6,535 bases of DNA from Alphaproteobacteria bacterium (lineage in GTDB: Bacteria; Pseudomonadota; Alphaproteobacteria; Rhizobiales; Beijerinckiaceae), in assembly GCA_009921785.1 (NCBI GenBank), contig RFXE01000106.1, forward strand, positions 1-6,535. The letters are read 5' to 3'. The stretch's first letter is position 1. Every line of letters starts with the position of its first letter. The notes under the pieces are model-generated. The model was not told where the DNA came from. It did no database searches and saw only the letters and a list, made by a program, of their open reading frames with translations. The position numbers and the translations under genes were made by a program. This document shows, piece by piece, positions 1 to 6,398 of the stretch.

Positions 1-201
1 ACAAACGATAAAACAGTGCCTCCTGAAACCGCAAATGACGCAGCAGCCCTCGCGCCGCACGCAACGGTCATCGCGCAGAAGGGGCTCGGTCACCTTGCCC
101 ATGAGGAAGATCCCGCGGCGGCAGTGCGCATTATTAGAAATCCAACCGCGTTTCCGAACGTATCGGATGGAGATCCGAAAGCCGCGAGGAGAACCGCATG
201 A
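1..201 (+). CDS. bchO: Alpha/beta hydrolase, BchO-like, 3' end only
   Basis: The reading frame is open from the first base of the window to a TGA at 199-201, giving the last 66 residues of a protein whose start lies outside. It shows the typical end of an alpha/beta-hydrolase: an NDKTVPPE stretch, whose Asp (residue 3 of the fragment) fits the catalytic acid, then GLGHLAHEEDP, whose first His (residue 31) fits the catalytic base. The GLGHLAHEE form is, from memory of the family, characteristic of BchO, the putative magnesium-chelatase accessory protein usually encoded beside bchI and bchD. The neighbouring carotenoid genes agree with that. About 20 residues after the last conserved helix have no recognisable motif. 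The stop overlaps the next start (ATGA), which suggests a shared transcript. It could instead be an unrelated alpha/beta hydrolase: the fold is well supported, the BchO name only moderately. Confidence 0.62.
   Translation, partial: TNDKTVPPETANDAAALAPHATVIAQKGLGHLAHEEDPAAAVRIIRNPTAFPNVSDGDPKAARRTA
186..192 (+). promoter_or_regulatory. Ribosome binding site of the DUF3422 gene
   Basis: GAGGAGA lies 5 nt before the ATG at 198, a strong Shine-Dalgarno match. It is inside the last codons of the upstream hydrolase gene. It supports the ATG that overlaps the preceding stop as the true start. Confidence 0.7.
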
Positions 202-1481
202 ATCCCGCCGACCACGCTTTACGCCGCGTGCTCAATGATGAAGTGCATGCGCGCCCACCCGAACAGCTTCGCCCACCGGTGCGGCTTTCCTATCTCGCGC
301 TCATTCCAGATCACGATCGCGCGGCCGACATCAAAGCGCTACATGATCTTGTCACACGCTTCGGTGCGCCTGCGCCTCGCCCCGATCAAAATCATTATAG
401 CGCTGATCTCGGGGCCTTCCGTATCAAATGGGAACGGCATACCGAGTTTATGCGGTACAAGTTTTTTGTGAGTGGCGCGGAAACAACGCCGTTTTCAAAT
501 CCCGCGATTACGGCGGTTCCCGCGGAGTGGCTCGCAGCCCTCCCCGGCAAGGTGATTGCTGCCTATCACGCGGTGATTTTGTCCGAGCCCGCAGGCGGCG
601 TGGCGATGGAGGCGGTTGCTGACGCTCATTTTAACGGTAACGCGTTGATTGGCTCGATGACATCGGGCGGCAAAGGTTTGGCACTAACCGATTTCCGAAT
701 CCATGACGATGGATTCGGTCGTTTAGTCGTTTACGATAGCGGCATGACGCCTCGCCAATTGGGTCGTCTCGTGCAACGCATCATGGAAATTGACACCTAT
801 CGCATGATGGCACTGTTGGCCTTTCCGCTTGCGCGCACATTGGGCCCGCAACTGCAGCAGGCCGAGCAAGAATTGCTAGCAATTATCGATGCCGTTCAAG
901 GGGCAAAAGAAGAAGATGAGCCCCTCCTCTTTGACCGGATCACTAAACTCGAAGCGCAGGTTGAAAAGACGCGCAGCGATACGCATTACCGTTTCAGCGC
1001 GGCAACGGCTTACCACACATTGGTCGAACAACGCGTCGATGAATTACGCGAGCAGCGCATTGAAGGCTTGCAAACCTTCCGGGAATTCAATGAACGGCGT
1101 CTATCGCCCGCTATGGCCACCTGTCGCACAACATCAGCGCGGCTTGAGGCCATTCTTGAACGCGTTGGTCGCACCACAATGCTTCTCTCCACACGCGTGA
1201 ATGTGACGCGCGAGAAGCAAAACCAGCAGGTGCTCAAATCGATGGATCGTCGTGCGACGATGCAATTGCGCTTGCAACAGACTGTTGAAGGCCTCTCGGT
1301 TGCTGCGATCAGCTATTACATCGTCGGCTTAGTCGGCTATGCGGCGAAGGGCGTCAAAGCCTCAGGGCGAGATATCAATCTCGATCTTGTGACCGCGTGG
1401 TCCATTCCGATTGTTATCGGTTTTGTCGCTTATGGACTTTATCGCTTTAGACGTTCGCTTGATAAGGATCATGACAAGTGA
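198..1481 (+). CDS. DUF3422 family membrane-anchored protein
   Basis: A 427-residue protein that I recognise as DUF3422, a family of unknown function of about this length. The N-terminus (LNDEVHARPPEQLRPP, residues 12-27) and the WERHTEF motif (78-84) are typical of it. Residues about 1-210 look globular. About 215-360 are rich in charged and polar helix formers and may form a coiled coil or long helical bundle. Two hydrophobic segments follow (about 365-385 and 397-414), then a basic tail, FRRSLDKDHDK. No signal peptide is seen, so the bulk is probably cytoplasmic and held to the inner membrane by a C-terminal hairpin. The start overlaps the hydrolase stop (ATGA) and the stop overlaps the crtI start (GTGA), so it is translationally coupled on both sides. 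This suggests a link to pigment or membrane biology, but the family also occurs outside such clusters and no biochemical role can be assigned. Confidence 0.9.
   Translation: MNPADHALRRVLNDEVHARPPEQLRPPVRLSYLALIPDHDRAADIKALHDLVTRFGAPAPRPDQNHYSADLGAFRIKWERHTEFMRYKFFVSGAETTPFSNPAITAVPAEWLAALPGKVIAAYHAVILSEPAGGVAMEAVADAHFNGNALIGSMTSGGKGLALTDFRIHDDGFGRLVVYDSGMTPRQLGRLVQRIMEIDTYRMMALLAFPLARTLGPQLQQAEQELLAIIDAVQGAKEEDEPLLFDRITKLEAQVEKTRSDTHYRFSAATAYHTLVEQRVDELREQRIEGLQTFREFNERRLSPAMATCRTTSARLEAILERVGRTTMLLSTRVNVTREKQNQQVLKSMDRRATMQLRLQQTVEGLSVAAISYYIVGLVGYAAKGVKASGRDINLDLVTAWSIPIVIGFVAYGLYRFRRSLDKDHDK
1463..1468 (+). promoter_or_regulatory. Ribosome binding site that decides the crtI start
   Basis: TAAGGA ends 9 nt before the GTG at 1478 and 18 nt before the alternative ATG at 1487. 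The spacing favours GTG as the initiation codon, in a GTGA overlap with the DUF3422 stop. Confidence 0.6.
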
Positions 1482-2974
1482 CTGATATGCGCCCGCATGC
1501 GATTGTTATCGGATCGGGCTTTGGCGGCCTCGCTGCTGCTATTCGTCTTCTTGCGAAAGGCTATCGCGTCACGGTGCTCGAACAACTCGATAAGCCCGGT
1601 GGTCGCGCTTATGTCTATGAGCAGGATGGATTTATCTTTGACGCGGGTCCCACAATCATCACCGCACCCTATCTGCTTGAAGAGCTCTGGCAGATTGCCG
1701 GAAGGCGTTTGTCTGACGATCTCGATCTCCGGCCCATCGACCCCTTTTACACAATCCGTTTTGATGATGGTACGGTTTTAAAATGCGTCGCCTCTGTTGA
1801 CGGTATGCGCGAAGAGGTGCGTCGTATCGCGCCTGAAGATGTCGCGGGTTATGATCGTTTTATTGAAGCCAGCAAAGATATTTACAAAGTCGCTTTTAGT
1901 GAATTGGCGGATAAACCCTTTCACGATTTTATGTCGGTTATTCGATCAGCACCAGATCTCATTCGCTTAAAAGGCTATCGTTCCGTCTATGGTTTGGTCG
2001 GTGATTATTTCACTAATGATAAATTGAAAGTCGCCTTTAGCTTTCATCCTTTATTGATCGGCGGCAATCCGTTAACAACCACGGCCTATTATTGTCTGAT
2101 CGCGCATCTCGAACGCTTACATCTCGTGCATTTCGCCATGGGCGGAACGGGCGCGGTAATTAATGGCCTTGCGAATCTGATCACGCATCAAGGCGGCGAA
2201 ATTCGTCTCAATGCAAAGGTCGATGAAATTACGACTGAGGGCGACCATGTGACGGGCGTAAAGCTTTCAAATGGAGAAATGATCAAAGCTGATCTCGTGA
2301 TTTCCAACGCCGATGCCGCAACGACTTACCGCTCCTTACTCAAATCCTATCCGCGCCATCGCTGGACAGATGCCAAGCTCGCGCGCGCCAAATATTCGAT
2401 GAGTTTGTTTGTTTGGTATTTTGGCACCAACCGCCGCTATCATGATGTCTATCATCACATGATGGTTTTAGGCCCGCGCTATCAAGAGCTCCTCAAAGAT
2501 ATCTTCAACAAAAAACATCTCGCCGATGATTTCAGTCTGTATCTCCATCGGCCAACAATGACGGATTCATCGCTTGCGCCTGAGGGATGCGATACATTCT
2601 ATGTGCTCTCGCCCGTGCCGCATCTTGAAAGCGGAACCGATTGGTCGAAAGAGGCCGAGATTTATCGCCAAAAAATTGAACGCCGGTTAGAACAAACCGT
2701 CTTGCCAGATTTGTCTAAGCATATTGTGACGTCGCGCATGCTCACGCCGCAAGACTTTCAAGACCGACTGCTCTCTTACAAGGGTGCGGCCTTCTCCTTG
2801 CAGCCACAGCTTTTCCAAAGTGCGTGGTTCCGCCCGCATAATCGCTCGGAAGAGGTCAAAGGCCTTTATCTCGTCGGAGCCGGAACGCATCCGGGAGCGG
2901 GTATTCCCGGCGTTATTTCATCGGCAAAAGTTGTTGCCGATCTTCTGCCCGAAGCGCGCGATTATCGTCGCTGA
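1478..2974 (+). CDS. crtI: Phytoene desaturase (CrtI type)
   Basis: A 498-residue FAD-dependent carotenoid desaturase; about 490-510 residues is usual for bacterial CrtI. It introduces double bonds into phytoene, giving neurosporene or lycopene depending on the number of steps, at the cytoplasmic membrane. The dinucleotide-binding fold is at the N-terminus (GSGFGGLAAAIRL, residues 12-24, with Glu35 ending the second strand), followed by KPGGRA (39-44) and the DAGPTI segment (55-60). The substrate-domain motifs FHPLLIGGNP (189-198) and MGGTGAVINGL (221-231) are present. The C-terminal FAD signature GAGTHPGAGIPGV (467-479) is the classical bacterial-type CrtI hallmark. The GTG start is preferred from ribosome-site spacing; ATG at 1487 would remove three residues. 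The downstream CrtB-like gene supports phytoene as substrate. A paralogue such as CrtD, or a C30 desaturase (CrtN), cannot be fully excluded by eye. No residue loss or frameshift is visible. Confidence 0.9.
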   Translation: MTDMRPHAIVIGSGFGGLAAAIRLLAKGYRVTVLEQLDKPGGRAYVYEQDGFIFDAGPTIITAPYLLEELWQIAGRRLSDDLDLRPIDPFYTIRFDDGTVLKCVASVDGMREEVRRIAPEDVAGYDRFIEASKDIYKVAFSELADKPFHDFMSVIRSAPDLIRLKGYRSVYGLVGDYFTNDKLKVAFSFHPLLIGGNPLTTTAYYCLIAHLERLHLVHFAMGGTGAVINGLANLITHQGGEIRLNAKVDEITTEGDHVTGVKLSNGEMIKADLVISNADAATTYRSLLKSYPRHRWTDAKLARAKYSMSLFVWYFGTNRRYHDVYHHMMVLGPRYQELLKDIFNKKHLADDFSLYLHRPTMTDSSLAPEGCDTFYVLSPVPHLESGTDWSKEAEIYRQKIERRLEQTVLPDLSKHIVTSRMLTPQDFQDRLLSYKGAAFSLQPQLFQSAWFRPHNRSEEVKGLYLVGAGTHPGAGIPGVISSAKVVADLLPEARDYRR

Positions 2975-2977
2975 CAT

Positions 2978-3733
2978 TCAAGCGGGCGTTTTTAGTAAAA
3001 ACGCATAAAAGGGCCGGAAGCGATCAATCTTCCACCAATGATAAAGAATGATCCCAACGCCAACTGAAAGCGGTATCGCCCACATCAGCGGATTAAGCGC
3101 GAGCATCGGAAAAATTCTGACCGAGCCGAAGGCCATGAAGGCCGTGTAAACCGAAATGCCTGAGCCGACGAGGGCTTTCAAATGCTCTTTAAGCCAATCT
3201 TTAGGCGCGGGCTTTGGCTTATAAAGAAACCAGAGATTGGTACCGGCTGTTGCAAATCCCACAAAGGAAATGGCGACCATCAACAATTGATCAATCGCCA
3301 AGCCTTGAAGCGCACAGTTGAGTGACGCGGCAATCAAAAGCGGCTGAAGCGAGATGTTTCTCCATTCGCGCATCGCGGTGCGATTTTGTTTATATTCAAC
3401 ACACAGCCAACCATACCATGTGAGATTGATTGTGAGTGTACCGAGATAAAGCATCATCCAGCCAAAGATGCCGCGAATGAACGCCGCATCATAATGACCG
3501 ACAAGATGCGGGTGGGTGCCGAGCGGATCATAAAGTGTCAAAAGGCTCATCAGAATCGCGAATGAACCCGTAGCCAGTAAGACATGGGTGAAGACACGAC
3601 CCCAGCGCCGATGAATAGCACCACCCTTGCGCCCAATCACCGGAACCCAGAAACACACAGCACCGGTAGCACCCGTCGCGATGTGAAAGCCGACGATGGC
3701 GATAAACAGGTCATGGATTGTTAGATCGCCCAT
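2978..3733 (-). CDS. DUF2306-like multi-pass membrane protein
   Basis: A strongly hydrophobic protein of 251 residues counted from the chosen ATG (3733). I count about seven membrane segments: roughly residues 8-33, 46-68, 84-110, 128-145, 147-170, 188-205 and 213-231. The block KGGAIHRRWGRVF (36-48), with a histidine in the first helix (His17), resembles DUF2306-type integral membrane proteins, whose function is unknown. Other conserved-looking histidines are His41, His50 and His184. The start is uncertain. The frame extends to an ATG at 3790 and a TTG at 3796, but the preferred ATG has AAAGGA (3744-3749) 10 nt upstream, and the extension (SRLCDFFNRGLQTKDAPP) is polar and would cover the repeats in the intergenic region. 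It converges on crtI with a 3-nt gap and diverges from the P450 gene. It may belong to the carotenoid pathway or only sit within it; no catalytic role can be read from the sequence. Confidence 0.78.
   Translation of the reverse strand: MGDLTIHDLFIAIVGFHIATGATGAVCFWVPVIGRKGGAIHRRWGRVFTHVLLATGSFAILMSLLTLYDPLGTHPHLVGHYDAAFIRGIFGWMMLYLGTLTINLTWYGWLCVEYKQNRTAMREWRNISLQPLLIAASLNCALQGLAIDQLLMVAISFVGFATAGTNLWFLYKPKPAPKDWLKEHLKALVGSGISVYTAFMAFGSVRIFPMLALNPLMWAIPLSVGVGIILYHWWKIDRFRPFYAFLLKTPA
2986..3004. repeat. Short perfect inverted repeat at the crtI 3' end
   Basis: Two 8-nt arms, GCGTTTTT (2986-2993) and AAAAACGC (2997-3004), enclose a 3-nt loop. It begins 12 nt after the crtI stop and lies in the last codons of the convergent membrane-protein gene. 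The position suits a bidirectional terminator, but the stem is AT-rich and neither side is followed by a convincing T tract, so terminator function is only a possibility. Confidence 0.4.
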
Positions 3734-3782
3734 CGGCGGCGCGTCCTTTGTCTGCAAACCCCGATTGAAGAAATCGCAAAGT

Positions 3783-3803
3783 CTTGACATGATCAAGTGT
3801 CAA
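3783..3803. promoter_or_regulatory. Nested inverted repeats in divergent intergenic region (possible operator or promoters)
   Basis: The 104-nt gap between the membrane-protein start (3733) and the P450 start (3838) contains two overlapping palindromes. CTTGA (3783-3787) pairs with TCAAG (3793-3797), and TTGACA (3784-3789) pairs with TGTCAA (3798-3803). Each TTGACA-like arm also matches a sigma-70 -35 element, one reading toward the P450 and the other toward the membrane protein, although no good -10 is seen at the right distance on either strand. The region is the only place in the window where divergent promoters are needed, so a regulator-binding site is plausible. The inner palindrome resembles an FNR/Crp-type site with the spacing one base short. 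No TGT-N12-ACA (PpsR/CrtJ) motif was found here. Confidence 0.4.
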
Positions 3804-3837
3804 CTTTGATTTCTCCTCGATTGGAGTTTCTGCGTCC

Positions 3838-5199
3838 GTGTATCGCCCGCCCCGCCCTGCGCCCCTCTCCGCTTTGGCCTCGCTTATTCGCGCCGTGAGC
3901 AGCGGCGATGGTAATCTTTTGAATCTCCTGCCGGGCGCAGCCTATGAAATGGAGATTGGGCCGCTCGGCTGGTCCCGCCGCTCGACCCTGATCGTGAACC
4001 GCCCCGATCTCGTGCGTGAAGTGCTGATCGACGAGAAAGGCATATTCCCAAAATCCGATCTCATGGTGAATGCGCTCGATGCGCTCATCGGCAATTCGAT
4101 TTTTGTGTCGTCCGGCGAGACATGGCGACGCCAGCGCGCAATGGTCGATCCTTCTCTCACCATGATGCGAATCAATCGTGCCTTTCCCGATATGCAAGCG
4201 GGTGTTGCCGAAACGCTGAAAAGCCTCAGCACATTGGCGGCGCAGGATGAGAGCTTCAGTCTCGATCTCATGATGTCGCATCTCACGGCTGATATTATCT
4301 GCCGCACGGTGTTTTCAACCGGCGTATCCGAGCGCGTGACGCATGAGGTGTTTGAAGCCTTCACACTTTTTGAGAAAAGTGTTGCGCAGGTCGAAATTTT
4401 TCGTCTCGTGATTGAAAAGGCATTTACGAAAACGCCGCAAAAGCCGCATGTGTTAGAAGCCTGCCGCGTAATCCGCAAAGCCATTGGTGAATTGCTTGAT
4501 ACACATAGCGGCGAAGGCGGCAAAGATTATGATGATATCGCCGCCGCTCTCATGCTCGCGCGCGATGAGAGCGATCACGGATTTACGCGGGAAGAATTGA
4601 TCGACCAATTGGGTGTAATGTTTCTTGCGGGTCATGAGACAAGCGCCAGTGCGCTCACTTGGGTCTTTTACATCCTCAGCCAACAGCCTGAATGTGTGAA
4701 ACGTATTCGTGACGAGGTGGATGCGCTTTGCGGCGAAGGCCCCATCAGTTTTGAACAAAGCAAGAAGCTCGTTTTCACGCGTAATGTATTTCGTGAAACG
4801 ATAAGGCTCTATCCGCCGATTACGTTTCTCCCGCGCGTCGCTATGGAAGATACAAAGCTTGGATCAAAGCGCGTCAAACGGGGTGCACTGGTGATTGTTG
4901 CGCCATGGGTATTGCATCGCCATAAATCCTATTGGCGCGACCCGGATGTATTTGATCCCGATCGCTTCTCGTCCGAACGCGAGAACGATATTGTCTCCAA
5001 TGCCTATATTCCTTTTGGATTGGGACCGCGCATATGTTCAGGTGCGGCCTTTGCCAGTGTTGAAGCGGTTTTGATTATCGCGAGCCTTATCCGCGCTTTT
5101 GATATCAAGACGATTGAGCCTGAAAAAGTTACTCCCGCAGCGCGTCTCACCACACGCCCCACACAGCAAATCATGTGTCGCGTGAGAGCGCGCGTATGA
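3838..5199 (+). CDS. Cytochrome P450, probable carotenoid-tailoring monooxygenase
   Basis: A complete 453-residue P450, a haem-thiolate monooxygenase needing an external electron donor; no ferredoxin or reductase gene is in the window. All core motifs are present: C-helix WRRQR (W96, R100), I-helix oxygen-activation motif AGHETS (264-269, with Glu267-Thr268), K-helix ExxR (E320, R323), the FDPDRF block (372-377) and the haem loop FGLGPRICSG (393-402) with axial Cys400. The AGHETS form and overall pattern resemble E-class bacterial P450s (CYP102/CYP110/CYP175-like) more than the AGxDTT type common in bacteria. CYP175A1 of Thermus is a carotenoid hydroxylase, which makes such a role reasonable between crtI and crtB. 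There is no clear N-terminal membrane anchor. The GTG start is the most upstream standard start after the in-frame stop at 3790, and GGAG (3823-3826) lies 11 nt before it. The stop overlaps the next gene (ATGA). The substrate is inferred from context only. Confidence 0.93.
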   Translation: MYRPPRPAPLSALASLIRAVSSGDGNLLNLLPGAAYEMEIGPLGWSRRSTLIVNRPDLVREVLIDEKGIFPKSDLMVNALDALIGNSIFVSSGETWRRQRAMVDPSLTMMRINRAFPDMQAGVAETLKSLSTLAAQDESFSLDLMMSHLTADIICRTVFSTGVSERVTHEVFEAFTLFEKSVAQVEIFRLVIEKAFTKTPQKPHVLEACRVIRKAIGELLDTHSGEGGKDYDDIAAALMLARDESDHGFTREELIDQLGVMFLAGHETSASALTWVFYILSQQPECVKRIRDEVDALCGEGPISFEQSKKLVFTRNVFRETIRLYPPITFLPRVAMEDTKLGSKRVKRGALVIVAPWVLHRHKSYWRDPDVFDPDRFSSERENDIVSNAYIPFGLGPRICSGAAFASVEAVLIIASLIRAFDIKTIEPEKVTPAARLTTRPTQQIMCRVRARV

Positions 5200-6365
5200 C
5201 ACAATCTGTTCTGCTCACATTGGGCCGCCTACCCAAAGGGCTCGATATTGCGCGAAGCTTTCATCGCGCGGGATGGCGGGTAATCATCGCTGATCCGGCG
5301 CGGGATCATCTCGCCCGCGCTTCAAATCATGTTGCGAAAACCTATCGCGTGCCGCCTCCCGCGACCGAGCGCAGGACCTATCTTAACGCCTTGCGTGACA
5401 TCATCAAACACGAAGCCATAGATCTCGTCGTGCCCGTTTCTGAAGAGATTATGTATGTCTCGCTTCTTGCTGAGGACACTAAGTTACAGCCGCGCATCTT
5501 GAGCATGACGTCCGATCTCATTCATCGCACGCATGATAAAGGCGCCTTCATCAAACTTTGTCAGAAGATCAACCTCACCGCCCCAGAGACGGCGCGATCA
5601 GATTCGAATGAAGCTCTGAATATTGCGCGATCCGGTCCTTTCATCATCAAACCCATTCACTCCTGTGCCGGTGACAGCGTGAGCCTTCATGATCAAGGCG
5701 CCGCTTTTATTGCTGACCCTGATCGCCTCGTTCAACGCCGTATTATTGGCGCAGAAGTGAGCACCTGTTCGCTTGCCCGCAATGGAAAAAGACAAGCAAC
5801 GAGCATTTATCGTGGCACCCTGATGGGTGGCACTGTCGCGGTGGGCTTCGAGCGTATTGAGAATGAGGCCGTCGAGCGTTGGGTAGATCATTTCATCCAC
5901 TCAACGGGTTGGACCGGATTTGTCTCATTCGATTTCATCATCGACCAAGCGGGAACGCCCTATGCGATTGAATGTAACCCCCGCACAACGAGCGGCTTAC
6001 ATTTCTTTGAAACAGAAGACCTGGCGCGTGCCATTCTTGATGAGACACATGAGATTCGCTTCCGCCCTGAACGCCGCATGATGCAATTCTGGTCTTGTAT
6101 GGAAGAATTGCAGAAAGGTTTTGGTAATGCCCAGAAGACCCGCGCCGCATTGGCGCATCTCGTGGCCTGTCGTGATGTGACGTGGTCATGGCGCGACCCC
6201 CTGCCGCTTCTCACTATGCCCTGGACCGCGCGCGACATCATTAAAGCCGCGCATCGGGACGCGGTGCCTTTCGGGATTGCGGCCACGCGCGATCTCGTCT
6301 GGACAGAGACAGGCGAAACTGTGCATGATCCGGCCCCGTCGGCATCAGAGATCCGGCCTCGCTAG
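5196..6365 (+). CDS. ATP-grasp ligase of unknown substrate
   Basis: A 389-residue protein with the ATP-grasp fold, whose members activate a carboxylate as acyl phosphate and join it to an amine, thiol or other nucleophile. Residues about 1-110 form a Rossmann-like pre-ATP-grasp domain (SVLLTLGRLPKGLDIARSF at 4-22, VVPVSEEI at 78-85). The ATP-binding part begins near Lys115; FIIKP (149-153) carries the probable nucleotide-binding Lys152, followed by a small loop with Gly159-Asp160. Metal-binding residues fit Asp246, Glu259 and Asn261 in the FDFIID and ECNPRTTSG stretches. Residues about 290-389 are an unrecognised C-terminal extension with WSWRDPLPLL (330-339). The ATG at 5196 overlaps the P450 stop; TGAGAG (5183-5188) is a weak ribosome site, and an ATG at 5175 would add seven residues. 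Its coupling to the P450 and its place 33 nt before the CrtB-like gene suggest it acts on a carotenoid or a P450 product, but that is inference. Confidence 0.88.
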   Translation: MTQSVLLTLGRLPKGLDIARSFHRAGWRVIIADPARDHLARASNHVAKTYRVPPPATERRTYLNALRDIIKHEAIDLVVPVSEEIMYVSLLAEDTKLQPRILSMTSDLIHRTHDKGAFIKLCQKINLTAPETARSDSNEALNIARSGPFIIKPIHSCAGDSVSLHDQGAAFIADPDRLVQRRIIGAEVSTCSLARNGKRQATSIYRGTLMGGTVAVGFERIENEAVERWVDHFIHSTGWTGFVSFDFIIDQAGTPYAIECNPRTTSGLHFFETEDLARAILDETHEIRFRPERRMMQFWSCMEELQKGFGNAQKTRAALAHLVACRDVTWSWRDPLPLLTMPWTARDIIKAAHRDAVPFGIAATRDLVWTETGETVHDPAPSASEIRPR

Positions 6366-6381
6366 GGATTAGGGAATGATC

Positions 6382-6389
6382 AGGAAGAG
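6382..6389 (+). promoter_or_regulatory. Ribosome binding site of the crtB-like gene
   Basis: AGGAAGAG ends 9 nt before the ATG at 6399 and supports that start. An in-frame TAG (the stop of this frame at 6363-6365) bars any far upstream start. The 33-nt gap after the ATP-grasp gene shows no promoter or terminator, so read-through is likely. Confidence 0.6.
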
Positions 6390-6398
6390 CGACAGCTG

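Noticed and set aside
889..1200. Alternative-frame open stretches inside the DUF3422 gene on both strands
   Set aside because: The DUF3422 frame is continuous and family-like; the others have no recognisable motif or ribosome site.
2947..2993. GCCCG (2947-2951) pairing with CGGGC (2983-2987) followed by five T residues, as an intrinsic terminator for crtI
   Set aside because: The stem is only 5 bp with a loop of about 31 nt and lies partly inside crtI; too weak to call.
3784..3812. Full sigma-70 promoter for the P450 built on TTGACA at 3784-3789
   Set aside because: The hexamers 16-18 nt downstream (such as TGATTT) match the -10 consensus poorly, so only a possible -35 or operator role is kept.
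3734..3837. Searched for a PpsR/CrtJ site (TGT-N12-ACA), expected near photosynthesis genes
   Set aside because: Neither TGT in this stretch has ACA at the required distance, so no such site is claimed.
3793..4281. Open frame on the - strand opposite the P450 gene, and another at 3942-4523
   Set aside because: They are antisense to a P450 whose motifs are all intact, and their translations (rich in Arg, His and Ser, with no domain pattern) look like shadows.
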